Assembly (NCBI RefSeq): GCF_000485595.1
Contig: NW_014578952.1
Coordinates: forward strand, 14,510-49,087
Direction of reading: 5' to 3'
Source of the DNA: Priapulus caudatus
Lineage: Eukaryota; Priapulida; Priapulimorpha; Priapulimorphida; Priapulidae
Length of the DNA stretch: 34,578 nt
This document shows, piece after piece, positions 10,613 to 22,200 of the stretch. The translations under genes and the position numbers were made by a program. The notes under the pieces are model-generated. The model ran no database searches and was not told the origin of the DNA. It was given only the letters and a program-made list of their open reading frames with translations. Within the stretch, counting starts at the first letter, position 1; the number at the start of each line of letters is the position of its first letter.

Positions 10613-13600
10613 ATGGCGTCTACAGAGCAAAACAGTAATGTTCCACCAGAGGAGAGCTCAGAAAATGGGTCTAATTCGGGAGCTGGGGAGGCTGCCTTCA
10701 ACCAATATTACTCAGAGGTATAATGGTTTTTAATTATTAAAATTGATAGCAGCTAACCCTTGTATTTGGCGACTAGCATTCTGATTGTTATTGTCATTTT
10801 CTTACGGGGTTTTCACAGTAATCCTACAGTATCACTCTGTTGAAGTTAACTTAACCACTCAACCCTCAAGTTTGGTTATGTGCTATAGATTGACATTTAA
10901 AAATTATAGGTTGCGAGGTATACATACATACATCTATGTGCGTGGTAACCCTAACACCATCCATGGAACGGCGAATGACCAGAAAGTAAATGCCATCCTT
11001 GCAGTTGCAGTTGTAACTTGTAGTTGGCTAAGACTAAAGTTGCAATGCCATTCGCATTGTCTCAATCAAGTTGTTAACATTCGTAACTTTTCCTCATGAC
11101 AGGTTAAGCAAATTGAAATCGCCGATTCCTGCCTGACACCGCAACAGCAGATAGATCGTTTATTGCGGCCTGGCTCAACGTACTTGAACTTGAACCCATT
11201 CGAGGTAATACATTGCTTCCGAGTTTATAATATTTTGCATCTTCATTCAAAAGAAGTTGGCTATCACAGAGGGTCTTGTGTTGTACAGAACATGGGTTTT
11301 ATTTGTAGAAAAGAACTGATATTAGCCAAATAGCCAGACCATCCACTATGGCCACAATAACCAACGCCACCAATACAACATGAACGCGCAAATCTTGGAA
11401 CAAGTGGAAGAAGAGAAGGATCTTGGAGTCATAATAGCAGACTCCCTGAAATGCGACAAACAGTGCGATACAGCTGCGAAGAAAGCAAATAGTGTCTTAA
11501 GAATCATATATAGAAACATATCTTACAAAGACAAAGAAATAATCCTCCAACTATATAAGTCACTGGTGCGTCCCCACCTAGAGTATGCTGTGCAAGCATG
11601 GAACCCTCATCTTCAAAAAGACTCATCTATATTAGAAAAGGAAAACGAAGGGCTACACGAATGATATCCGAAATTCACCACCTTTCATATGAGCAGAGAT
11701 TAACAAAATTAGGACTTATATATCGTTAGAACAACGGAGATTGAGGGGGGACCTCATCGAGACTTTCAAGCTAATTCATGGTCATGGAGAAGTAGATTAA
11801 ACAAAATTTTTTTATCATGTCTGATTACAATAATACAAGGGGCCATAATTTAAAATTGTATGCTCCACATTCTAGGTTGGATGTAAGAATATATTTTTTT
11901 CCATTAAGTCCATTTACATTTTCAAAGGACAGGCGGCCAATTTGTTTTAGATGGGGGCGTACACAAGACCTAGACTTCCTGCCCTTCTATCCACCCCACA
12001 CCTTGGTGAGGGGTGGAGTCAGTTAAATCAGTTAAATAAAGGCCACAATTCGGGGTAAATGGAAATCGTGTCATAGCTCAATAGAAATAGAACTTGGCAT
12101 GAAAGCCGTGTTTCTAGTTCCACATACTTTCCATTTATCCTGTGGATTATAATGCAGATCCGTTCACGCATAATACCACTCTAGAGTCTAGACCTGCATT
12201 TTCATGTTTCTGTGTGGTTAGAGTTTAGTTCAAGATTTTTTCAATTTTGCGTTTATTGTAATAAATAGTTTTTATGCATGCATGGCCCCTATTTCGTTTT
12301 CATATTAGCCATTGGTTTTCTATTTTAATGACTTACTCCAATATAGACTAATATCAATTTTCATTTGAGATCACTTGGATGATGATTTTTCAGGTTTTGA
12401 AAGTGTCCCCAGATGTGGAGGTACCAGATATTAAGAAGATGTACAGAAAGGTTTGATTATTTAGATTCTTACCTAATGTAGTGATTTTTCGATAAATAAT
12501 AAGAATAATATTAAAAGGAATTTTAATACTTACTATATTTTAGGGCATTCTGAGAGATTAGACATGCAACACTATATACTAATAACTACTATAATTTAAT
12601 TTCTAATTAATAACTAAATTTCTAAAAACATTTCTGATATTGAACTATCTGTGCCTGAAGGATTTTATCGCTGAATTACTATTAATGTTATAATGTTTCA
12701 AGACAAACGGGATGTTATCAAAAGTCCATACGTGCCTTGAAATTTTAAATATTCATGGAATTTGGTGAACATGCTAAATAAACCTTTGGAGATTCTTCTC
12801 TCACCTGTTAGTTTATAGTGTAAAGGTTTTTTTTGGCTTTATGTACATATCAGATGCTGCACTCAACACTATTACCTCATAGATGCTATACATATAAAAA
12901 AAATACGACTACTAAAGAATCACAAATATGAAATGAGATGCATCCATTAATGTTCGTTGCTATTTGCACAGCTCTCAATCCTTGTCCATCCTGATAAGAA
13001 CCAGGATAATGTTGAGAGAGCGCAGCAAGCTTTTGAAAGTAAGTATTCTTCACCAGCTTCTTGTGTCAATCTTTGTAGAAGCTGTAAAATCCTATATCAT
13101 GATCATATTACAATCTCACAGTAATCAGTACATCAGAGTTGTTTAAGGTATCTAAGCAACAGTGACCTGGTACTATTACACTATATATCCTACTATATAT
13201 AATGTACTATTCCATCATACTTTATTCTATTGTTGGAACACTAGATTAAATATGTGCATACGTTGGTTATTTGGTATTTATAAAACATGTTGTACCTTAG
13301 TTGTGAACAAGGCTTGGAAGACCTTAGAGAATGAAGAGTTGTACAAACGATGCCTCGCTGTTATAGAGGAAGCCAAAGAGATGACAAAACACATGGTTAG
13401 TGAAATTATTTTAAACTAAGGTCACGTGCCTATATATGTTCTACGGTAGTATCTCGATTTCATTTTTTGTGTACGTGACATACGTATGGGTGAAACTGTG
13501 CAACGTGTATTTTTATGCTTCATGTCACATTATGTAAATCTATATTGATAAAGGCCTAGTTCACTGACTAGTACATTATTAGCATTTCTGATCACTTTGT

Positions 13601-15316
13601 GTCTTGCCTTTCTAAAGAGGATGGACAGTGATGTATCAAACATCACTATCATATGTGTCTGTGTGTGTGCATGCATGCACACATGCGTGTATGTGTGTGT
13701 GTGTATGTGTGTGCGTGCGTGCGTGTGTGTACATGGAATAATTCTTTTTTGTTAGGTTGAAGAAAAGCGGAAAAAGTTAAAAAAGGAAGGAAAACCACCC
13801 TCAGTGGATGAAGATGATTCTTCCAAGGTTCATCACTTCATATTTAAACAAAATTGTCAGCAACGATTCTATAAAACTTGAGCTTTTATTTGTTTACACT
13901 TACCCGTACTTTATTAAATTAAACTCGAACAAAATATTTCCTAAACATGATATGAAATTACGATAATTTACACACCAACGACATGTTTAGTAAGATATGC
14001 AAGTTAAAAATTGTCTTTTTTCTCCTTGTGTGATTAGAAATGCAGCATCATAAACCACGAGATATTGCTATAGTGTTTGTTATTGGTGAAATAAGCAACG
14101 CCAGCTGGTAAACGTACTGATGGAAATTTTTTCCTGCTTCAGATGGATCACTCCATCTATGTGCAGACAATGAAGCTGTTTGCAGATATGGAGAGGAAGC
14201 GTAGAGAGCAAGACATGAAAGAGATGCACGAACGGTGAGCGGGCGTTCTCTCTCGCTCATGCCTCATCCTTGCAGTGTCTTACTGCTACTGCAATCACAG
14301 CTCTATCGTGGCATTTCTATTTCGTGTAATGAAGACTGTGAAAGTGCAGGTGTCGGTGTTTTCATTCTACCCTTCTTCCTCCTGTCTGTAGACGGCTGGA
14401 ATAGGCAATGTTCATAGTCAGGATACACTGATCCCCGCTTTATCGGGCCTTGAATAAGTGGGCAGATCGCTAAAACGGCATACGTCTCTGAAAAACAATC
14501 CTTACGCTCGTTATTGTGTGTTCGCGGCCTAATCAAGAAATTTCATGGTTTGTGACATGTCCTGGTAAAGCAGGCGTGGGGCGACTACTGTATATTGTCA
14601 TGGGGTGAATACATACATCTTCCGTGTGAACATGCAGTTATTTCCCTCAAACCTTTCAGGAAGCGGAAAAGAGAAGAGGAAATCGCAGCTGCCGAGAAGC
14701 AGAAGATGGATGCAGAGTGGCAGAAAAACTTTGACGTAATATCTCAGTTGTTCTCACATATCTATATTGAATATCTACATAGTTTTCACCGGTAATAAAG
14801 TTGATAAACGTTGAGACAGTGTGAAAATTTTAATGCGATACTTAATCAGCATTTAAAAACCGAGTGCTGATGTTTTGAAGTGGTGATGCACATCTGACTT
14901 GACTCATTACTGTGTAATTCACACTGGTAGTGACTAGTGTTAGCATAAAATCAGTGCACCTATTTTTCATTTGACCTTTGTCATCATTTCTATGCCATGT
15001 TGATATTAACTAGTCAATCATGCCTATCAAAATCATATTGGCCTATGAAGTCGGGGGACATTTATGAAAAGGCCCAGGTCAGGAGGAAACAATTTATTAT
15101 GCTGAGTAGTCGTGAAATTTGTTGTCGTCGTTTTTTAATTTGTTACGCTGACGTTAGTAAAATCGAATGTCGCCATGACAAGAGACCATCATTATTGCGT
15201 TGCAGGAATCGCGCGACGGCCGAGTGAACAGTTGGCGGGATTTCAAGACGGGGTCGAAAGCCAAGAAGCAGAGAACATTCCTGAAACCGCCAAAGACGAA
15301 GCAGGAGCATCGCTGA
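10613..15316 (+). CDS. DNAJC8: DnaJ homolog subfamily C member 8 (complete, nine exons)
   Basis: Exons: 10613-10717, 11103-11204, 12394-12450, 12972-13038, 13301-13395, 13756-13827, 14143-14234, 14660-14735, 15206-15316 (TGA). All are GT-AG with joining phases; 258 residues against 253 in human. Order: acidic N-terminus with FNQYYSE, the lead-in RLLRPGSTYLNLNPFEVL, a J domain (about residues 66-130) with the Hsp70-activating HPD in ILVHPDKNQD, then a long charged helical tail (EEKRKKLKKEGKP, YVQTMKLFADMERKR, AEWQKNFDESRDGRVNSWRDF) and a basic end (RTFLKPPK). The tail matches the family closely. DNAJC8 is a nuclear, spliceosome-associated co-chaperone that recruits Hsp70. It shares its upstream spacer with PCNP. 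A LINE fossil occupies intron 2. Confidence 0.96.
11335..12045 (+). pseudogene. 5'-truncated, decayed non-LTR retrotransposon RT fragment (CR1/Jockey-like)
   Basis: 11380-11664 encodes the C-terminal part of a LINE reverse transcriptase: EEEKDLGVIIADSLKCDKQC, AAKKANSVLRIIYRNISYKD and KEIILQLYKSLVRPHLEYAV, followed by QAWNPHLQKD. After 11640 the similarity continues in other frames (EQRRLRGDLIETFKLIHGHG near 11735; NTRGHNLKLYAPHSRLDVR near 11835), so it carries frameshifts and stops. It lies in the sense orientation inside DNAJC8 intron 2. Only the 3' end of the element is present, as expected from incomplete target-primed reverse transcription. The clade is inferred from this C-terminal signature alone. 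Confidence 0.85.
13650..13736. repeat. (TG)n-rich microsatellite in DNAJC8 intron 5
   Basis: Alternating purine-pyrimidine sequence (TG, TGCA, CGTG runs) just upstream of the exon starting at 13756. Such tracts can adopt left-handed DNA. Confidence 0.85.
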
Positions 15317-16926
15317 TGATGGCCCGTTGCATGATAGAGACAGATTTGTGTAGTTTTTATATAGTGATCCATTGAAGTTGTAGTACCAATTTTACTACCC
15401 AGATGAGCAGGCAGCCAACATTATTTACGAATAGCGTGCAGGTATGCAGAAATCGGTCCAAATGTCGCTGAAAGAACGTTATGCACAAGTTTTTCTCGAT
15501 ATCGCGTGATGTCAGTTGTAAATTATGAGGTTTATTAAAAAAAGGCAATGTACATAATATTGTGGCCGTATTTTTGTCACATCGAAAGCTGTTCGTTACA
15601 TCATGGTAAGCTCTGTAAGAGGTGTGTTTCTCATTAGGTTTTTCGGTGATCGTGTATTTCTGTTGGCAGCCCTTGTGCCACGCATTAAGTGTTCGCCTCA
15701 ATGTTCATTTCACTTCAAAATTGTAGAGCGTTCCGCTATACGTACGACAGCTCATCGATGTAACGTTTGTCCCGAAAAAGTTTGTTCTTTATGTTTTGAG
15801 AGCGACTGTTCGATCTATGACATTCATCGATGATGTAAACTTCCACTTTTGTTGTTGTTGTCATTAGTGATAATTTTCCTGTGAGGTTCAAGAACCAGAT
15901 TATTATGACTTTTTAGTGGTACCCATTATCATTATGTGTGATCTCGTAGTTTTACATAATGACGTCAGTTACAGATTCTTAGATGAAATGTTAAAACTGT
16001 AAATCTAGAAACACATTTCCAGCGAGGTGTGAAATTCAAGTGACTAAGTCAACAGTTAGAGACAGTTATACACATATTTCTGGTGCTCGGTGGTAATTAT
16101 TGACGCGTTCTACATGTTCTAGTAATTTATTGACCGATTTAATCTTTATCGTAGCAAAAAACATGGTAGTTAAAAGCTCTGAGCTGATAGAGTTAATATC
16201 TGCATTTTTCTCGTCACAGTACACAGATAAATACCTAGTTCCATTACATTTTTATTGTAATCTAAAGAAAATACCAGCTCGTTACGAGAATGTAGTGTGT
16301 AACACAACCACATTTGATACAGGACAAATGACCATCTCATCTGTATCCCTTGCAGCGAGTGTTCGCAGCTGTCAAAACTTCACCCCTAATGAGAATTCTC
16401 CCTGCCCCACCCACGCGCGGGCGTGCGTGCAAGCATGAGCCTCGGAATCCATTTAGACATCGAACAGAGTGCTGATATTACGGCTGTCGTATGTTTAACC
16501 ATAGATATCATATATACACAGTGTGTGTATGATACTTGTGTGGCACCACGTACGTTGGCACTTGGCGATCACCATAGCAACGTCGTGTTGATATCACCTT
16601 GATGTTTGTTTTCGAACGTAGGGCATGTTATCTTGTCTGTATACGCCTGTCTATGACGACTATTACGTGAAGTAAACCAGTTGTTCTACATTTATGGCGT
16701 TGACCACTGATTTAGTATTCGTTGATTTATAAATTACTTTTAAATTTATTTTAATCCGTTATTAGATTTTTAATAAGGAATAGGTTGGTAGAGAAAGATG
16801 GCATCTGGCGAACACACATACACAAGGATCAGCAACGTAAAATTGTATGGGAATGACACCCATCAGAAATATTCTAGATTTACATAGAATCTAAGAAATC
16901 GACAGTAAATACGCCATTTGTTTACC
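15317..16926. other. DNAJC8 3' UTR and anonymous spacer
   Basis: No gene recognised. An ATTAAA at 15534-15539 is a candidate DNAJC8 polyadenylation signal, about 220 bp after the stop. The longest open frames (15603-15833 and 16100-16438, forward) lack recognisable domains. Confidence 0.6.
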
Positions 16927-16986
16927 ATAGTATCAGGAGTGGATAATAGAGTCATGCTCCTCTCTATGATCCACTCCTGATAGTAT
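16927..16986. mobile_element. Tiny palindromic element, copy A (46 bp, 7-bp direct repeats)
   Basis: The 46-bp near-palindrome 16934-16979 begins CAGGAGTGGATAATAGAG and ends with the inverted arm …ATCCACTCCTG. It is flanked by perfect direct repeats ATAGTAT (16927-16933 and 16980-16986). It abuts the larger TTAGGG-bearing element that follows, and a third ATAGTAT lies beyond that element at 17282-17288. Confidence 0.8.
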
Positions 16987-17289
16987 GGCTCATAGGGTCT
17001 ATGTCCCCGAGGGTACTGCCGGAACGTACCCTGGGTTCGGTCCGGTATACCGGAACGTACCCTGGTCACTATTTGATATGGTTAGGATTAGGATTAGGGT
17101 TAGGGTTCGGGTTAGGGAGTAGGCGTAGGCGACTCCCTAGACTCGTTAGTGGAGTAGGCGAGGTACGGTCCGGCATATTAGATAGTACCAGGGTACGTTC
17201 CGGTATACCGGACCGTACTATACCGGAACGTACCCAGGGTACGTTCCGGCAGTACCCCGGGGGACATAGACCCTCTCAGCGATAGTATG
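16979..17289. mobile_element. Long inverted-repeat element carrying a TTAGGG tract (Mutator-like MITE candidate)
   Basis: The arms 16988-17083 and about 17160-17280 are inverted copies of about 95-120 bp (right arm longer by an indel). The termini are GCTCATAGGGTCTATGTCCCC and GCTGAGAGGGTCTATGTCCCC. Both arms contain nested palindromes of CCGGTATACCGGAACGTACC. The centre (about 17083-17118) holds TTAGGATTAGGATTAGGGTT and further TTAGGG variants. A perfect 9-bp direct repeat GATAGTATG lies at 16979-16987 and 17281-17289, a duplication length typical of Mutator-like elements; a 7-bp reading (ATAGTAT) is also possible. No coding capacity. Confidence 0.75.
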
Positions 17290-17992
17290 ATATCATACTA
17301 GTGCAGGTTTCACAGCTAGATAATAAATATTGGGTACCGTAGTACCACGACTTTAAAACATGTAGGTTTTTCTAAATGGAAGGCTGTTCCAATTTAAGCT
17401 GTTTCTTCATGGTAGCATAGGTGTAAGGTGGTAGGTGGTAGTAAGGTGGTCCTCGTCCCAGTCCTCACCCAATCCGACAACACTGTTTACGTAAACCAGT
17501 AACCACACTTATTGTCAATCATTACAGATCATTCAATCATACCAAAAGTTTATTACCAAACTTATGAATATATGAATAAATACAATGGCTGAAACTACAA
17601 ATGACATACATGAAATTAACCCTTACTCGTTTTTATGTTCAGTTGAATTAATCCAAAACAGTTTTGATTTAACCTTGGAGAGATACATTGAATCTCACCA
17701 TCGTACACTAAGATTAGAATTGCATAATACAGTTGAGGAATATCTTCACAATACTAGATTCCTTAGTGCACAGCATTATTCTGTGAATTGTCGCGGGAAA
17801 TACGCAGGAAATTTTATAGCTGAGAGCATAATAAAAATATAGTAGAAATTTCTCATCACACTATAAAAATCGGTTATTAATATTATTCTAAGTTCATTGT
17901 TCACACTATCTTTCACCCTTGGTGTGTGTCTGCTACAAATACATAAAAGCTTACCAGCAAACAAAAATCGAGGCCACATCTCTCACGGTATG
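17290..17992. other. Anonymous spacer
   Basis: No gene recognised. A perfect palindrome AGTATGATATCATACT starts at 17284, at the right edge of the preceding element. A short GGTGG-rich patch lies at 17424-17447. The frame 17585-17842 (forward) has no known motif. Confidence 0.5.
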
Positions 17993-18045
17993 ATTATATC
18001 AGAAGTAGATAATAGTAGTTCCCTATTATCAACTCCTGATTATAT
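17993..18045. mobile_element. Tiny palindromic element, copy B (39 bp, 7-bp direct repeats)
   Basis: 18000-18038 begins CAGAAGTAGATAATAGTAG and ends …CTATTATCAACTCCTG, an imperfect palindrome with the family arm. It is flanked by perfect direct repeats ATTATAT (17993-17999 and 18039-18045). Confidence 0.8.
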
Positions 18046-19040
18046 TAATCAAGATGAATATTTTACTTCGTGAACCATCTATAATAAAAAAAAATATGCA
18101 CACTACTTCTCAAAAAAATAGATAATGTAACATATAATGAACATCAAACCGTTTTCTATGACATACTAATTCGGACTCTTAGTCAAGTGAAACAATCAAC
18201 TGACATGAGCATACCAGTGCTCAAACAGACTCAGAGTTAGCTGACGCCAATATGCATGAAAAGGGTGACAAGCATATATACATAGAACGCATACTTAGCA
18301 CAAAAGCTTTCCCATACACAATGAACATGCAACAAAGCAAAAATCTATATAGTCCTACGCTCACTCACCTCTGTACATCACATACGACGTGCTTCGAACA
18401 ATAATGCTGTGATCTCTGCTAAACAATATTACACAACCTGCGAGCCATTAATGCACGTCAGATGACCGTGAAAAGTAAGCCAGCAAAATACCTAAAATTT
18501 GTTTTTTAACCTCCCTGACTTCTGAGCTCCATACTCACAATTTGGCTGCATTTTATCCATGCTATATCCTGATACGCAAAGAAGCCCTTTCCACATTGTG
18601 CCGTTACACAATTGCTTAATGTAGGAGATGCTGGAAACCAGGCAAATGTCACCTCACGTTCTCTTATTGCGGGAAATGGCAACGAAAAGATGAAAGCAAG
18701 GCATCATTTTCAGACATACACTAACTATGGAATATCGCTGCGTGTGCCTCCTCACAACACACACAAACAGTTTTACACACAGTTCTGTAAACGTATCTCA
18801 CACCTCGCAGCCGAGAATACTATCAAAACTACTTCCACGAGTGACACCTCATTGAGTGTACTCATACTATACAGTACATTTCCTTACCAAGTGGGACGAT
18901 CACTATTTCAGCCCTATGTCTATCATATATAACCTTCACATCTGCACTACAGTGTCTTCCTCGTATTTCCCTCGCTAGAACGATCAACTGTCAGTAGAAC
19001 CAACTGCAACCCTCATCCGTCCACTTCATCCACCAGCTAC
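18046..19040. other. Anonymous spacer downstream of GTF2E1
   Basis: No gene or structured repeat recognised. The forward frame 18612-18932 has no known domain and is not conserved-looking. Confidence 0.5.
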
Positions 19041-19270
19041 TGACGCTAACACCCCGACGTATCAGTTGTACATGTTGGAGTAAGCTTCAAGTCCTATCCT
19101 GATGTACGTCTCCTTTTCTCCCAGCTACTGATGCTATCAGTCGTACATGCTGGAGTATGCTTCCTGTCCTATCCTGATGTACGTCTCCTTTTCTCCCAGC
19201 TACTGATGCTATCAGTCATACATGCTGGAGTATGCTTCCTGTCCTATCCTGATGTACGTCTCCTTCTCGG
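19032..19270. repeat. 75-bp tandem repeat derived from the GTF2E1 C-terminal codons
   Basis: The block GTCCTATCCTGATGTACGTC recurs at 19091, 19166 and 19241, a period of exactly 75 bp. Read on the reverse strand, each copy encodes a version of [17 protein letters not shown]-stop: the true GTF2E1 C-terminus (copy at 19212-19270) and two copies beyond its stop, the most distant diverged to …IGLEAYSNMYN-stop. That copy also carries an insertion of about 13 bp near 19048. Confidence 0.92.
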
Positions 19271-22200
19271 CGGCGGTCATCCTGGCGACTAGTTCCTCGG
19301 TCACCTCGTCTAGCGGAATCCTCATGTTACCGATGCTCACCATGACGGCTTCCTCGTCCTCGTCACTGTCGAAGTCTGCCACTGCATCTGTGAAGTACGT
19401 GACGATGGTAGTTCAGTTACACGGAATCGCGAATATGTACGCGTACATGTAGTTTACTCTATGTTAGCGGTCCCATCTAAAGAATGGGCGATCTGCCTAT
19501 CAAAGTCAATTTTGGCATTTCCCTTGAGTGAGCGCTAGACACTTGTTGGTTTAACTGTATGTAGAGAATGAGGGTAAGCCTGGCGAGTGTAACTCATAGC
19601 GTAACTTCAGCACTGGCCTAGCCAGCGAGGGGAACCAATGAGGATCCATCGGAACGGCTGGTCGTGGAACACGTTACGCTTACCTGCCGATGTCTGTGGC
19701 TTGCTATCCTCTTCCTCGCTCGTGTCGCTCTCGTTGCCGCTTCCCGGGAAATCCGCCGCCGCGCTCTTCTTCTCGTGCGCGAGTAGCGCTCGCATGATAT
19801 CATCGTTTTCGTCCACTGCGGCAGCAGGAGCGCCCTCTAGCACCGCCGACGGACCGGCGAATGACTCCGGCGCGGGGAACTGGAAAGCGAAATCCGGATA
19901 CATATTGTACGTGCACCCGATAAACGTGCATCATATCGCAGCTGTCATAACAAACTGCTCTCGATTTTAAAAAGATAACTATTGACTCGACACGAATGCA
20001 CTTTGAGACTTCTTTTTTCATTGTGATTTTTTTACTTTTACTATTTACGGTGACGTAATCACTTTAAATAATCTGTTGATTGACAAAAACAATAACGTAA
20101 TAACTCGTAACGATCGCGCTTTGCTACTCGCCTGCATCGAGGATTCACTCTCGATCGTCGACACGCCCTGTACAGTGCTAGCAGCCATCCAGATAGGCTG
20201 CTCCTTCTTCTCTACATCCCTAGCCTTCTTCTGTTCATCGCCAACATTCACGGTGACACCTTGCTCGTACATCTAAGTGCACAGGGAAAAAAATATAATT
20301 TATTTTTCGGGAGCTACTTTTCAAGCTCGCATGCATGAAAATAGCACTCTAAAATTTGGTTTGCATTAAACTCTATGCAAATTTCCGGGGGCTCTTTTTG
20401 GCATTTCCGGGGCTTTTTTTGGCATTTCAGGGGGCTAAATCGCCCCGAGCCCCCGTGTATTTTTTTCACTGTAAGTGCAGGATAAATCACACGGAGAGTA
20501 TAGAATACAGATAATTATCACGTGTTAGAGAAATCAGTCCTAAATGATTATCTATTCTGCTTCTGTGAATATGTTCATATGTAGGGACAGTGATTTTCCG
20601 TTTCAAAAAATTGCCTTTTCCGTTTGGGAAAATCATGAATTCCGTTCTAAAGTAAAGAAAAAATGGAAATTCCGTTTTGCCATAGAGATTGTACACACCA
20701 AAAATGCAAAATTCCGTTTACATAATATATTTGCATGAAAAAAAAAGGATTTGGTACAACCTTTGAAACCGGAACCGGCACCGAAACACAGGGCTACCAA
20801 AAGTCGTAATTGTAAGTTATTTCGCTCTGAAACTTGTCTGAATGTATACCAATGCTATTGTCGACTGTTTTTTGTGATTTTATTGAAATTTCCATGTTGT
20901 AATATGTTCAAATTACGTTCTCCCGTTTGAAAACATCTTTTCCGTTTCCAATAGCCGTTTCCGTGTTTTCCGTCCGTTTTCCGCGATCGCGGAAAATCAC
21001 TGTCCCTACATATGTATATCATATACGGTTTATGAATAATTATTTATAAATATACATTGCTCCGATAACACTGAAAGATTTGAGCATTGATGCTGCCTCA
21101 AAATAATCAATGCAAGAACAACCAACATGTATGTATTAATTAAATATATGAATATATGAGATGTAATCTTGGTGAGTAACCTGGAAGCCGGTATGCTGCT
21201 GGCCGCTCCATACATGTTGGTTTGGGTCTCGCGTTTGACCCATTCCTGCATGTCCCCTGAAAAATAAGTTTACATATATTACTCGAGGATTTCACTAGAA
21301 GCCGACAGACGGTAAATTCAGCGACAGTGTGGCTTGTATGCTATGTATTTAATATAAGCCCATAGACCCCCCCGACCAAGCCCGTAGCTGCTTTTAACAT
21401 GAGGTACTGTGGACCTCATCTTACCTCTCCTGATGATTTTACTCCTAGTAGTTTCAAGATGATCAAATTGAGTAAAACAACACCCGATTACTTATATCCG
21501 ACACAAACAACATAACTACCCAAAAACCGCAAAATCCTCAACTTTATAATTTAACGTTAGTGATATGATAACGCCTAAACGCATCTCTAATTTCTTGCCA
21601 ACACAAAATTTCATAACCCAGCATCCCCAGCAACAGTTGCATCGATTACTTTCCAACAAAAAACACTCTCGCTGCATACGATCTCTCACGTGGCAGCAAC
21701 CCACAGTGTAGTTTTCTACACACGACAAACACTACACACATAACATTGGAACCGTGCGCGCGAAAAATAAACTTCATCGATACGGCTTTCACGATCGACG
21801 GCGGCAGACACACCCCGCCGGGATAAGATTAAATACTATTATATAAGAATATATAACAAGCAAATATAGGGAAGACCGTTAGATGCAGTTCACTTTAAAA
21901 TAAAAAATGTTTAGTTTTTAAAATAAAATAATAAAAAAATTGTTTGAATTTTTCCCAAGACGGAAATGCGTCTAGCAGACGGACAGTTAGCACCCATGGA
22001 GACGGTTTTCCCGACCGACGCCAGCAGACGCCCCGCGCCCGCACCTGTTAGGCATGTTGGCGCGGATGCTCTCTATGTTCGTCGGCTCCGGTTCGAGGAT
22101 GCTCTGGTCCAACCGCATGTCCTCCGTGTCTCGCATGAGGTCGAATATCGGCTGCATCTGCTCGTTGAATCGCGCGAGAAGCGTCCGTGCGTCCTTCTTC

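Noticed and set aside
17585-17842. Forward open frame starting MAETTNDIHEINPY
   Set aside because: An 85-codon frame in AT-rich spacer with no recognisable domain, splice context or neighbouring exon.
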